Below are positions 44,253 through 53,651 of a DNA stretch of 64,000 nt, in pieces. Source of the stretch: Gammaproteobacteria bacterium (GTDB lineage: Bacteria > Pseudomonadota > Gammaproteobacteria > Steroidobacterales > Rariloculaceae); assembly GCA_036381015.1 (NCBI GenBank), contig DASVDR010000010.1:1-64000 (forward strand). The letters are read 5' to 3'. The notes beneath the pieces were generated by a model. It was not told the DNA's origin. It searched no databases and was given only the letters and a program-made list of their open reading frames with translations. Every line of letters begins with the position of its first letter. The first letter of the stretch is position 1. Made by a program: the position numbers and the translations under genes.

Positions 44253-46274
44253 TCAGCTCACCTTCATCCCGGGCTCGGCGCCTTCGTCGGGGTGCAGCAG
44301 GAAGACGCCCCCGCGGTCCGATCCGCTCGCCGCGAGCACCATGCCTTCCGACGTGCCGAAGCGCATCTTGCGCGGCTTCAGGTTGGCGACGAGCACGACG
44401 AGCCGCCCCTCGAGCGCGGTCGGCTCGTAGGCTCCGCGGATGCCGGCGAAGACGACACGCTCGGCGCCGCCGGTGTCGAGCGTGAGCTTCAGCAGCTTGT
44501 CCGCGCCTTCGACGTGCTCGGCGGTGACGACGCGCGCGACTCGGAGATCGATGCGTGAGAAGAGATCGATGTCGATCTCCGCGGGTTCGATTTGCGCCTG
44601 GTCGGTCATGGTGTTTCCCTTTCGGCTTTCGGCCGCCGCGCGCGTCTCCTCGACGACCGCCTCCACGGCGGCCGGATCGACCCGCTCGAGAAGCGGCCGG
44701 AATCTCTCGATCGCATGCCCGAGCAGCGGACGTTTCGCGTCGTCCCAGGTCAACGGCGGGATCGCGAGGAAGGCTTCGGATCGCGCGGCCAGCTCGGGCA
44801 GCACCGGCTTCAAGTAGACGATCAGCACGCGGAAGAGGTTCAGCCCCAGCGTGCAGACGCCGACCACTTCGGCGGCCCGCGCTGAGTCCTTCGCCTTGAC
44901 CCAGGGCTTTTCCTCGTCGATGTATTGATTGGCGCGATCGGCCAGCGTCATCACGCGGCGCATCGCGCGGGCGTAGTTCCTCGCTTCGTAATCGGCCGCG
45001 ACCGCGTCGCTCTCGCCCGCGAACGCTTCGAGCAGATCGGCGCGCGGCAGCGCGGCGGCGAGGCTTCCGTCCCCGAGGCGGTGCACGAAGCCCGCGCAAC
45101 GGCTCGCGATGTTCACGACCTTGCCCACGAGATCGGCGTTCACCTTGGCGACGAAGTCCGCGAGGCTCAAGTCGATGTCGTCGACGTTCGGCCCGAGCTT
45201 CGACGCGAAGTAGTAGCGCAAGTAGTCGGGGTCGACGTGCTTCGCGAACGTGGCGGCATTGATGAACGTGCCGCGGCTCTTCGACATCTTCTGCCCGTCC
45301 ACGGTGAGGAAACCGTGCACGAACACTCCGGAAGGGCGACGGTAGCCCGCGCCGCTCAGCACGGCCGGCCAGAACAGCGTATGGAAATACACGATGTCCT
45401 TGCCGATGAAGTGATAGAGCTCGGCGTCGCTGTCCGGCCCCCAATAGGCGTCGAAGTCGATTCCGCAGCGCCGGCAGAGGTCGAGGAAGCTCGCCATGTA
45501 GCCGATCGGCGCGTCGAACCACACATAGAAGTATTTGCCGGGCTCGCCGGGGATCTCGAAGCCGAAGTAGGGCGCGTCGCGGGAAATGTCCCAGTCCTTC
45601 AAGCCCGCCTCGAACCACTCGTCCAGCTTGCGGACCATGACCTCGTCGACGTGATGCGGCACCCAATCGCGCAGCTCGTCCTCGAAGTCGCCCAGACGGA
45701 AGAACAGATGCTCCGACCGGCGCACGCTCGGACGCGTGCCGGACACGACCGACACGGGATCGACGAGGTCCATCGGCGAGTACGTCGATCCGCAGCGCTC
45801 GCAGGAGTCGCCGTACTGATCCTCCTTGCCGCAGACCGGGCATGTGCCGCGGACGTAACGGTCGGGCAGGAACATCTTCTTGACGTCGTCGTACGCCTGC
45901 TCGATCGTGCGCCGGTGCAGGTGCCCGGCCGCGAGCAGCCGGGAATAGATTCCGCGCGTGAGCTCCTCGTTCTCCGGAGCGTGCGTCGTGAGGTAGTTGT
46001 CGACGCTGATCCGGAACGTCGCGAAATCCCGGGCGTGCTCCTCGCTGACTCTCGCGATCAGCTCCTCGGGGGAGATGCCTTCGCGGTCGGCGCGCAGCAT
46101 CGTCGGCGTGCCGTGAGCGTCGCTCGCGCACACGTAATAGCACGTGTGGCCGCGCATGCGCTGAAAGCGCACCCAGACGTCCGTCTGCACGTACTCGACG
46201 ACGTGGCCGAGGTGCAGCGAATCGTTCGCGTAGGGCAGGGCGCTGGTGACGAGAATCCTTCTCTGTGCGGTCAC
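44253..46274 (-). CDS. metG: Methionyl-tRNA synthetase
   Basis: 673 residues, E. coli-type length. The class I HIGH motif is HLGH (21-24) and the KMSKS motif is KMSKSRG. A zinc knuckle [18 protein letters not shown] lies between them. The anticodon domain follows, and the C-terminal 110 residues form the EMAP-II/Trbp111-like tRNA-binding dimerisation domain ([15 protein letters not shown], then [16 protein letters not shown]). First gene of the metG-rnf-nth string. The usual neighbour, the Mrp/ApbC gene, is instead about 6 kb to the right. Confidence 0.97.
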   Translation of the reverse strand: MTAQRRILVTSALPYANDSLHLGHVVEYVQTDVWVRFQRMRGHTCYYVCASDAHGTPTMLRADREGISPEELIARVSEEHARDFATFRISVDNYLTTHAPENEELTRGIYSRLLAAGHLHRRTIEQAYDDVKKMFLPDRYVRGTCPVCGKEDQYGDSCERCGSTYSPMDLVDPVSVVSGTRPSVRRSEHLFFRLGDFEDELRDWVPHHVDEVMVRKLDEWFEAGLKDWDISRDAPYFGFEIPGEPGKYFYVWFDAPIGYMASFLDLCRRCGIDFDAYWGPDSDAELYHFIGKDIVYFHTLFWPAVLSGAGYRRPSGVFVHGFLTVDGQKMSKSRGTFINAATFAKHVDPDYLRYYFASKLGPNVDDIDLSLADFVAKVNADLVGKVVNIASRCAGFVHRLGDGSLAAALPRADLLEAFAGESDAVAADYEARNYARAMRRVMTLADRANQYIDEEKPWVKAKDSARAAEVVGVCTLGLNLFRVLIVYLKPVLPELAARSEAFLAIPPLTWDDAKRPLLGHAIERFRPLLERVDPAAVEAVVEETRAAAESRKGNTMTDQAQIEPAEIDIDLFSRIDLRVARVVTAEHVEGADKLLKLTLDTGGAERVVFAGIRGAYEPTALEGRLVVLVANLKPRKMRFGTSEGMVLAASGSDRGGVFLLHPDEGAEPGMKVS

Positions 46275-46422
46275 TCCGGGAGCTCCGATGGGGGCCGTGC
46301 AATTATGCCATCCGGAGGCGTCCCGATGCGGCTGCGGGGAGAATTTGGCGCACTCCGAGCATGGCGCGCGTACGGGCAGGCACGGGCAGCTCGCGCCGAT
46401 ACCCCCGGCGCCCGCGATCGCC

Positions 46423-46470
46423 TATACTCGTCCGCGGCTGGTCTTTGCTTTCCTTCTTTCTCCAAGGAGG
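46423..46470 (+). promoter_or_regulatory. -10-like box and strong SD before the DUF6152 gene
   Basis: TATACT at 46423-46428 matches five of six -10 positions and is followed, 36 bases on, by AAGGAGG (46464-46470), 7 bases before the ATG. No clear -35 was seen. Confidence 0.35.
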
Positions 46471-46477
46471 AGCCGTC

Positions 46478-46873
46478 ATGAGCATCGGCAGGCTGGTCGC
46501 ACTCTTCCTCGGCATCGCATTTCTTCCCGCGGCGCAATCCCACCACGCATTCTCCGCCACGTTCGACGTGGACAAGCCGATCGAGCTGACCGGCATGGTC
46601 ACGAAGCTCGAGTGGCAGAACCCGCATACCTGGTTCTACATGGATGTCACGGACGAGCACGGAAAGGTCGCGAGCTGGGCGGTGGAGCTCGCGAGCCCGA
46701 ACCTGCTGATGCGCAACGGTTGGACGCGCGACTCGATGAAGGTCGGCGACGTCGTCAGGGTCGACGGCTACCATGCGAAGGACGGCTCGAACACGGCGAA
46801 CGCCAAGGCGATCGTGCTGACCGCGACGGGCGAAACGCTGCTCACGGGCCCGGCCGGCAGGAGCGGGCGATGA
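46478..46873 (+). CDS. DUF6152 family secreted protein
   Basis: 131 residues. Signal peptide MSIGRLVALFLGIAFLPAAQ ends before SHHAFSATFD, the usual mature start of DUF6152 proteins. ELTGMVTKLEWQNPHTWFYM and VVRVDGYHAKDGSN are family features and suggest a small OB-like beta barrel. Function unknown. The next gene overlaps by ATGA, and such pairs recur in environmental proteobacteria (recall), so the two products may act together outside the cytoplasm. Confidence 0.85.
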   Translation: MSIGRLVALFLGIAFLPAAQSHHAFSATFDVDKPIELTGMVTKLEWQNPHTWFYMDVTDEHGKVASWAVELASPNLLMRNGWTRDSMKVGDVVRVDGYHAKDGSNTANAKAIVLTATGETLLTGPAGRSGR

Positions 46874-47679
46874 GACCCGTCGTCGCCGCGGCGGCGCTAG
46901 CCGTCGCGTTCGCGGCCGCGTCTTCCGCGCAGGCCCAGTGGGCGAAGCGCGTCGACGCTTCGTTCCCCCGCACCGCGGACGGGGAGCCGGACCTTTCGGC
47001 GCCGGCGCCGAAGACGGCGGACGAGAAGCCCGATCTGTCCGGCGTCTGGATTCCCGACATCGATCCGACGATGAACATCGTCAGCGTCGAGCACATTCCG
47101 TTCCCCAAGTACTTCATCTCGATCGCGGCCGATATGAAGCCCGAGGACGTGCCCTTCCAGCCGTGGGCGGCGGACCTGTTCCGGCAGCGCACGGAGGGCT
47201 CGCCCGCCGAGATTCCGGTCGCGCACTGCAAACCGACCGGCGTGCCGTGGATCAACAGCGTTCCGCTTCCGTACAAGATCGTGCAGACGCCGTCGCTGGT
47301 CCTGATTCTCTACGAGGAGAACACGGTGTTTCGCCAGATCTTCCTCGACGGCAGACGGCCGGTGGAGAATCCGGTGCCGCGGTGGATGGGCTATTCCACG
47401 GGCCGATGGGAGGGGGACACGCTCGTCGTCGAGACCGTGGGGTTCAACGATCGGCATTGGCTGGACGGCATGGGGCACCCGAACAGCTCCGAGCTCCGCG
47501 TGATCGAGCGCTTCCGCCGGCCGAATGCGGGCCATCTCGAGATCGAGATCACGATCGACGATCCGGCCGCCTACACGCGGCCGATCACCTATAAGCCCAC
47601 GCTCACGCTGCTGCCCGAGGACGATCTGCTGGAGTATTTCTGCACCGAGAACGAGAAGAGCTCCGAGCACTACCGCTGA
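46870..47679 (+). CDS. Secreted protein of the GxWEGDTL family
   Basis: 269 residues. Signal peptide RPVVAAAALAVAFAAASSAQ. LSGVWIPDIDPTM, GRWEGDTLVVETVGFNDR and LRVIERFRRPNAGHLEIEIT are shared with the frameshifted gene at 6170-7215. These proteins are common in environmental proteobacteria and acidobacteria but have no known role. The ATG overlaps the DUF6152 gene stop (ATGA). It converges with the PilT-like gene, 13 bases apart. Confidence 0.75.
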   Translation: MRPVVAAAALAVAFAAASSAQAQWAKRVDASFPRTADGEPDLSAPAPKTADEKPDLSGVWIPDIDPTMNIVSVEHIPFPKYFISIAADMKPEDVPFQPWAADLFRQRTEGSPAEIPVAHCKPTGVPWINSVPLPYKIVQTPSLVLILYEENTVFRQIFLDGRRPVENPVPRWMGYSTGRWEGDTLVVETVGFNDRHWLDGMGHPNSSELRVIERFRRPNAGHLEIEITIDDPAAYTRPITYKPTLTLLPEDDLLEYFCTENEKSSEHYR

Positions 47680-47692
47680 GCGCGGCCGTGCG

Positions 47693-48754
47693 TCACGCGA
47701 TATCCTTGTACTGCTCGAACTTCGTCTTGTCGAAAGCCTGGAGGTACGCCTCCTGCCCGGAGATCATGCCGTCGTCGAGCAGCTTCTTCAGAGAAGAGTC
47801 CATCGTGCACATGCCGGTGGACGCGCTCGACTGCATGACGTTCTCGAGCTGCTCGAGCTTGCCCTGACGGATCAAGTTGGCGACGGCGGGCGTGTTGACG
47901 AGGATCTCGAGGGCCGCGACTCGTCCGGAGCCGTCCTTTTTCTTCAGCAGCTGCTGCGAGATGACGCCCCGCAGCGACGTCGACAGCATGTTGCGAACGT
48001 GATCCTGCTTGTCCGCCGGGAAGATGTTGACGACGCGGTCGATCGTGGCGGCGGCGCCGTTCGTGTGCAGCGTGCCCATCACGAGAATTCCCATCTCGGC
48101 GGCCGTCATCGCGATGCTCATCGTCTCGAGATCGCGCAGCTCGCCGACGAGGATCGCATCCGGATCCTCGCGCAGAGCGGAGTGAAGCGCCGCGGAGAAC
48201 GATGGGCTGTGCACGCCCACTTCCCGCTGGCTGATGAGGCAGAGCTTACGCTGGTGCACGAACTCGATCGGATCCTCGATCGTGATGATGTGCCCCTTCA
48301 GGCGGCTGTTGATGGCGTCGATGACGGCGGCGAGCGTCGTGGATTTTCCCGAGCCCGTCTTGCCGGTGACGAGGATCAGGCCGCGGTTCGCGCGGCTCAG
48401 CTCGTGGACGGCCTTCGGCATGTTCAGCTGCTCGAGGGTCAGCGCCTTCGCGGGAATGCTGCGGAACACGGCGCCGACGCCGTTCAAATGGCGGAACACG
48501 TTCACTCGGAAGCGCGCGACGTCCGGGATCGTGTGCGCGAAGTCCGCGGCGTCGTGCCGATTGAACTGCTCGAGGGCGGTCTTGCTCATCAGCGCCGCGA
48601 GCTCCGTGCGCAGCTCCTCCGGGTCGAGCTTCTGGTTCTGGACGGTGATCAAATCGCCGTTCACCCGCATCCGCGGAGGATCGCCGGCGATCACGTGCAG
48701 ATCCGAGCCGTTCCGGAGGTGCATGCTGCGCAGGAAGTCCTCGATCATCGACAT
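47693..48754 (-). CDS. PilT/PilU-type pilus retraction ATPase (second copy)
   Basis: 353 residues. Walker A GKTGSGKST (131-139), Asp box ITIEDPIEFVH, Walker B DAILVGELRD and His box GTLHTNGAA are intact. AVANLIRQGKLEQL corresponds to the PilT AIRNLIREGK motif, closer than in the neighbouring copy. PilT-family hexamers depolymerise type IV pili for twitching. It follows the other PilT-like gene by 16 bases and is last in a kinase-PilT-PilT operon. Which copy is the main retraction motor cannot be told from sequence alone. Confidence 0.9.
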   Translation of the reverse strand: MSMIEDFLRSMHLRNGSDLHVIAGDPPRMRVNGDLITVQNQKLDPEELRTELAALMSKTALEQFNRHDAADFAHTIPDVARFRVNVFRHLNGVGAVFRSIPAKALTLEQLNMPKAVHELSRANRGLILVTGKTGSGKSTTLAAVIDAINSRLKGHIITIEDPIEFVHQRKLCLISQREVGVHSPSFSAALHSALREDPDAILVGELRDLETMSIAMTAAEMGILVMGTLHTNGAAATIDRVVNIFPADKQDHVRNMLSTSLRGVISQQLLKKKDGSGRVAALEILVNTPAVANLIRQGKLEQLENVMQSSASTGMCTMDSSLKKLLDDGMISGQEAYLQAFDKTKFEQYKDIA

Positions 48755-48770
48755 GGCGGCTTTCCCGTTC

Positions 48771-49859
48771 TCACACCGCGCTCGAGCTCGGTAGCACGGT
48801 CGTGTCGGTGACGAAGCGCTCGAACTTCTTGCGGTCGTTCGCGAACCGGTAGGCGTCGTCGGCGTCGATCTGGCGTTTCGCGATCGCGTCGAGGAGGGCT
48901 TGGTCCATCAGCTGCATGCCGACGTCCTTGCCCGTCTGGAGCTGCGCGGGAATCTGATGCGTCTGCTCGGTCATGATCAGCTTCGCGATCGCGCGGTTCA
49001 TGATCAGAATCTCGACGATCGCCCGCCGCCCGCGCCCGTCCGGCGTCTTCACCAGGTTCTGCGTGACTACCGCGTGCAGCGAATGCGCGAGAAAGCTCTT
49101 CGTCTGCTCGCGCTGCTCCGTCGGCAGCGCGTCGATGATGCGGTCGACGGATTTCACGGCGCTCGTCGTGTGCAGCGTGCCGAGCACGAGGTGGCCGGTC
49201 TCGGCTGCGGTCATCGCCATGCTGATCGTCTCGCCGTCGCGAAGCTCGCCGACGAGGATCACGTCCGGGTCCTCGCGCAGCGCCGCACGTACGCCGTCGG
49301 CGAAGCTGTGGATGTGAGTGCCGAGCTCGCGCTGTATGACTTGCGAGCGCTTGCTCGGGTGCACGAACTCGATCGGATCCTCGAGGCTGATGATGTTGAG
49401 GCTCCGCGTCGTGTTCAGGTGGTCGATCATCGCGGCAAGCGTCGTCGACTTGCCGGTGCCGGTGGAGCCGGTAACGAGCACCATGCCCTGATGGAGGTCG
49501 CAGAAGCGCGTGATCACGGGCGGAAGATTCAGGCTCTCGAGCGTCGGGATCTGCGTCGGGATGCTGCGGAACGTGGCGCCGATGCCGGTGGCCTTGCGGT
49601 AGAGATTCACTCGGAAGCGGCCGCCGTCCTCGGTGACGTAGGAGAAGTCGAGATCGTGCCCGGCGCGGAAGCGCTCCTTCTGCGACTCGGTGAGTATCTC
49701 GTCGACGTAGCCTTCGAGCTCCGCGTCCCCGAGATCGCGGAACTTGATCGGCATGAGGTCGCCATGAAGGCGGAGCATCGGCGGCACGCCGACCGCAAGG
49801 TGCACGTCGGAGCAGCCTTGCGCGAGGCCGAGCTTCAGAAACGCGTCGATACGCGCCAT
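48771..49859 (-). CDS. PilT/PilU-type pilus retraction ATPase (first copy)
   Basis: 362 residues. Walker A GSTGTGKST (131-139), Asp box SLEDPIEFVH, Walker B DVILVGELRD and His box GTLHTTSAVKSVD are intact, so it should hydrolyse ATP. The AIRNLIREGK region reads AIAKLIMTEQ, and a PilU-like role is possible. It starts 4 bases after the HEAT-kinase stop; the ATG at 49859 gives MARIDAFLKLGLAQGCSDVH. Confidence 0.9.
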   Translation of the reverse strand: MARIDAFLKLGLAQGCSDVHLAVGVPPMLRLHGDLMPIKFRDLGDAELEGYVDEILTESQKERFRAGHDLDFSYVTEDGGRFRVNLYRKATGIGATFRSIPTQIPTLESLNLPPVITRFCDLHQGMVLVTGSTGTGKSTTLAAMIDHLNTTRSLNIISLEDPIEFVHPSKRSQVIQRELGTHIHSFADGVRAALREDPDVILVGELRDGETISMAMTAAETGHLVLGTLHTTSAVKSVDRIIDALPTEQREQTKSFLAHSLHAVVTQNLVKTPDGRGRRAIVEILIMNRAIAKLIMTEQTHQIPAQLQTGKDVGMQLMDQALLDAIAKRQIDADDAYRFANDRKKFERFVTDTTVLPSSSAV

Positions 49860-49863
49860 GGGG

Positions 49864-52308
49864 TCACACGAGCTTCTGGGCGACGGCGGCGAGCGCGCTT
49901 CGCAGCTCCTCCATCGTGCCGAACCGCTTCGATTTGTCGACGCTCATCGCGCGCGCGACGATCTCCGCGAGCTCCGGAGGTACGCTCGGATTGGCGTCCG
50001 TGAGCGGCGGTGCTTTGCCCTGAACGTGCTGATACATGACGGACATGTGATCTCCGCGGCTGTAGGGCGGGGCGCCGGACAGCATCTCGTACATGATGAC
50101 GCCGAGGCTGTAGATGTCCGCGCGCTCGTCCACCTTCTTGCCGAGAATCTGCTCGGGCGCCATGTATTTCGGCGAGCCGATGACGTAGCCGGTCTTCGTG
50201 AGCTGCGTGTCGCCGCTCTTCGCCGCGGCCGCGACGCCGAAGTCCACGATCTTCAGGAGCCCCGCGTCATTGATCAGGATGTTCGCGGGCTTCAGATCGC
50301 GGTGAATGATGCCCTGCTGGTGCGCGTTCTGCATGCCGAGGCAGATGTCCATCGCGTAGCGCACCGCCTTCTTCGGGCTCATCGGCTTCTCGTTGGCGAT
50401 CTCGGTGCCGAGCGTGTGCGACGGGAAGTACTCCATCGAGATCGCATAGCCGCCGCCGACGTAGAGGAAATCGTAGATGCGGATGACGTTCTTGTGCGTG
50501 ATGCGGCGCGAGTAGCGCAGCTCGTGCACGAACCGCTTCATCATCTCCTCGTCCGACGCGACGTTCGGGTTCAAGAACTTCAGAATCAGCCGCTCCTCGA
50601 CGACGGTATCCTCGACGAGGACGACCGTGCCGAAGGCGCCCTTGCCGATCTTCTGGATGAAGCGATAGCGTCCTTCGATCAGGTCGCCCGGCTGGAGCGC
50701 GTTCACGTCGATGGCCTGGGCCTCGGCCGTCGGCCCGACGTCCGCGCCCTCGATCAGCAGCGTCCTCGCCGTGGCCGAGGCCGGCGCCGGAGGAGGGGTG
50801 GACGGGACAGCCGGCACGGCCGTGGCGCTCAGCGACGGCGTGGGGCTCAACGTGCCCGTGGCGGTGAACTGGCCGGTGCCGGCCGTGCGGGCGTCGAGGC
50901 GCTGCAGCGCCTTCGCCGCCGCGCGCGCGATCGTGTCGTCGCCCGCCGCGGCGCTTTGCTGCAGGAACGTGCGGATCGGCTCGGCCTGCTGCTCGCCGGC
51001 GAGCTCCGCCACCGCGTCCATCGCCGCGAGCTTCACTTCCTTCTCCGGGCGCTTCAAGTACGGCAGCACCTTGCCGAGCACCTTGTGGTCGCCGAGCTTG
51101 CCGAGCGCGCGGAGCGCGACCGGCACGGACCGGTCATTGCGGGCGAGCATCTTCAGAATGGCCGGAACCGCCTTCGAGCTGCCGATCTCGGCGAGCGCGT
51201 CCGCCGCCCGCTCGCTGACCCACCAATCCTTGTCCTGGGTCGCGAGGATCAGCTGGTCGACCGCGCGCTTGTCCTTGCACGTGTTCAGGATCTCGATCGC
51301 CGCGCGCCGGATGTTCTCGTCCTTGTCCTTGATCAGCTCGAGGACCGCATCGACGACGCGCGGGCCGCCGATCCGCGCGAGCGCGTCAGAGGCGCGCGCA
51401 CGCACCCACCAGTCCTCGTCCGCGACGGCCTCGAGCAGGTACTTCACGCTGCTCGTCGTGCCGATCTCGTTCAAAACCTCCACGGCCGCGCGCCGGCAGA
51501 ACTCGTTCTCCGCCTTCAGCGCCGGCAACAGGTACTTCACGGTGTCCGGATCGTTGATCTGCACGATCACGTCCACCGCCTTGTTCATCACGTCGATGTC
51601 GGGGTCGAGAAGCAGGCTGCAGACGAGCTCCGTGTCGAGCGCGCTGCCGAGCTTCGGCGCCGCCGCGAGCGCGGCCTGCCTCACGAGCTTGTTCGAATCC
51701 TTGAGCTGCTCCTGAACGACGCGATGAACGTCCGGGTGATTGAAGCGCGTGATCACGTTGATCATGTGCATCTTCACGACCGGATCCTTCCCGTCCATGC
51801 GGTCGATCAGGTCGGGGACGAGATCCTCCGTCGCGACCTCGTCGATCAGCCGGAACACCGCCGCCTTCTCGTTCGGCTGGAGGTAGTAGATTTGCGCCAG
51901 CAGCTGACGGACGTTGAGCCGGTCCTTGTGGGCCGTGAGCACCTCGATGATCGCCGGCTTCGAGTAGTCGTCCTCGCCGAGGAGATCCACCAGCCGGTTG
52001 ATGTTGAAGCGCTTGTTGGTCGACAGCGCCCAAGCGGTGCCGGCCACCGTGCGCGGCTCCGAGTCGGCCAGCCCGCGGGCCACGAGGTGCAGCGTCTTGT
52101 CGTTCGTCAGCGAGCTCAGTATCTCGACGTACTCCGCGGTTTGGCGGCGGTCGGCGGAGGCAAGCGCGTCGAGGATCTTCGGGATCGCTCCGGTGCCGAG
52201 CTTGCCGAGCTTCTCGAACGCCTTCTTTGCGGCGGGCGAGCTCGGATCGGCGGCATCCTGGATCTGCGAGATCAGCCTGTCCGCTTGAAGTGCAGTGATG
52301 AAATTCAT
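49864..52308 (-). CDS. HEAT-repeat Ser/Thr protein kinase in the pilT operon
   Basis: 814 residues, no membrane segment. Residues 1-475 are tandem HEAT/PBS-lyase-type helical repeats (for example DWWVRARASDALARIG and DWWVSERAADALAEIG). A Thr/Pro/Ala-rich linker spans 476-545. The C-terminal Hanks-type kinase (548-805) has the Gly loop IGKGAFG 554-560, Lys 577, HRDLKPAN (669-676), DFG 689-691 and MAPEQILG, so it looks active. HEAT repeats normally bind other proteins. Being first in an operon with two PilT ATPases, it probably controls type IV pilus retraction, perhaps by phosphorylating the motors or an assembly partner. This is inference from context. Confidence 0.88.
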   Translation of the reverse strand: MNFITALQADRLISQIQDAADPSSPAAKKAFEKLGKLGTGAIPKILDALASADRRQTAEYVEILSSLTNDKTLHLVARGLADSEPRTVAGTAWALSTNKRFNINRLVDLLGEDDYSKPAIIEVLTAHKDRLNVRQLLAQIYYLQPNEKAAVFRLIDEVATEDLVPDLIDRMDGKDPVVKMHMINVITRFNHPDVHRVVQEQLKDSNKLVRQAALAAAPKLGSALDTELVCSLLLDPDIDVMNKAVDVIVQINDPDTVKYLLPALKAENEFCRRAAVEVLNEIGTTSSVKYLLEAVADEDWWVRARASDALARIGGPRVVDAVLELIKDKDENIRRAAIEILNTCKDKRAVDQLILATQDKDWWVSERAADALAEIGSSKAVPAILKMLARNDRSVPVALRALGKLGDHKVLGKVLPYLKRPEKEVKLAAMDAVAELAGEQQAEPIRTFLQQSAAAGDDTIARAAAKALQRLDARTAGTGQFTATGTLSPTPSLSATAVPAVPSTPPPAPASATARTLLIEGADVGPTAEAQAIDVNALQPGDLIEGRYRFIQKIGKGAFGTVVLVEDTVVEERLILKFLNPNVASDEEMMKRFVHELRYSRRITHKNVIRIYDFLYVGGGYAISMEYFPSHTLGTEIANEKPMSPKKAVRYAMDICLGMQNAHQQGIIHRDLKPANILINDAGLLKIVDFGVAAAAKSGDTQLTKTGYVIGSPKYMAPEQILGKKVDERADIYSLGVIMYEMLSGAPPYSRGDHMSVMYQHVQGKAPPLTDANPSVPPELAEIVARAMSVDKSKRFGTMEELRSALAAVAQKLV

Positions 52309-52544
52309 TCCGCCCGGGGAGTGCGATCCAGGGGTCGAAGTCCTTGTTTACTTTGAGTGTCCCGCGTCGCTGCCGTGTCTCGCCTCCGCTCGAGACCCGA
52401 CATAATCGGGAGCAGGACGCGGGCAATTATGCCATAGCGTATTCGCCAAAATGTAACGAGGATCACAGGTTTGGGATGCGTGGACAGGGCCCGCGCGCCG
52501 CCCGCCGGCGCGGCTGCATTAGGTTACAATCGGTGCTCCACCTC

Positions 52545-53648
52545 ATGTCCGACCGCACGATGACCGTTACTCTCGAGCAGCGGCTCCGGGCGCGCCTCGA
52601 GGAGTTCGTTCTGCCGCAAACGGGCAGGGCCCTCGGGGGCCGCGGAAGCCCCTTCACGATCGACTCGTCCGCCGCGGGTTTTTGCGTTCGCGTGCGTCTC
52701 GGCTTCCCCGCCGAGCGTTCGCGCGACGCGATCGCGGACGCGCTCGCCGAGCACTGCCGCGGCGCGGTCGAGGCGCCGGTCACGGTCGAGATCGACTGGA
52801 GCGTCGAGACGCACACCGTGCAGCGCGGGCTCGAGCCGATAAAAGGCGTCAAGAACATCGTCGCCGTCGCGTCCGGCAAAGGCGGCGTCGGCAAATCGAC
52901 GGTCGCAGTGAACGTCGCGCTCGCGCTCGCCGTCGAAGGTGCACGCGTCGGGCTTCTCGACGCGGACATCTACGGACCGAGCCAGCCGCGAATGCTCGGC
53001 CTGATGGGCAAGCGGCCCCAAAGCCGCGACGGCAAGACGATCGAGCCGCTCGAGGCGCACGGCGTGAAGGCGATGTCGATCGGGTTTCTCGTGGACGAGC
53101 GTCAACCGATGGCTTGGCGCGGGCCGATGGTCACGTCCGCGCTGAACCAGCTGCTCGGCCAGACGAGCTGGGGCGAGCTGGACTACCTCGTCGTCGATAT
53201 GCCGCCCGGCACGGGCGACATTCAGCTCACGCTCGCGCAGCGCGTGCCCGTGAGCGGCGCCGTGATCGTCACCACGCCGCAGGACATCGCTCTCGCCGAT
53301 GCCCGCAAGGGCATCGAGATGTTCCGGAAGGTCAACGTGGCCGTGCTCGGGATCGTCGAGAACATGAGCCTGCACGTCTGCTCGAATTGCGGACACCGGG
53401 AGCCGATCTTCGGCGAGCACGGCGCGGAACGGTTGAGCGCGGAGTACGGCGTGCCGGTCCTCGGCGCGCTACCGCTCGACCGGCGTATCCGCGAGGAGAC
53501 CGACAGCGGCACGCCGAGCGCGATCACGGCGCCGGACGGGCCCGTCGGCAGCGCGTTTCGAGCGGTCGCGCTGCGCGCGGCCGGCGAGCTCGCGGTGAGC
53601 GGCAAGGACTACAGCCGGCTGTTCCCGAAGATCACGGTCGAGGAGTGA
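52545..53648 (+). CDS. apbC: Mrp/ApbC Fe-S cluster carrier ATPase
   Basis: 367 residues (MSDRT start at 52545; MTVTL at 52560 is an alternative). A short MIP18/DUF59-like N-terminal domain precedes the P-loop ATPase: deviant Walker A GKGGVGKST (111-119), LLDADIYGPSQPRMLGL, and VVDMPPGTGDIQLTL. The CxxC pair VCSNCGH near the C-terminus binds a bridging [4Fe-4S] cluster for delivery. The gene often sits beside metG or dcd in gammaproteobacteria; here dcd follows on the other strand. A TACAAT -10-like box lies just 15 bases before the first ATG, so the leader would be very short. Confidence 0.93.
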   Translation: MSDRTMTVTLEQRLRARLEEFVLPQTGRALGGRGSPFTIDSSAAGFCVRVRLGFPAERSRDAIADALAEHCRGAVEAPVTVEIDWSVETHTVQRGLEPIKGVKNIVAVASGKGGVGKSTVAVNVALALAVEGARVGLLDADIYGPSQPRMLGLMGKRPQSRDGKTIEPLEAHGVKAMSIGFLVDERQPMAWRGPMVTSALNQLLGQTSWGELDYLVVDMPPGTGDIQLTLAQRVPVSGAVIVTTPQDIALADARKGIEMFRKVNVAVLGIVENMSLHVCSNCGHREPIFGEHGAERLSAEYGVPVLGALPLDRRIREETDSGTPSAITAPDGPVGSAFRAVALRAAGELAVSGKDYSRLFPKITVEE

Positions 53649-53651
53649 TGT

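Noticed and set aside
49858-52356. 832-codon plus-strand frame opposite the HEAT-kinase gene
   Set aside because: Composition (Arg, Leu, His, Asp) is typical of antisense translation of GC-rich genes; the minus strand encodes an intact kinase.
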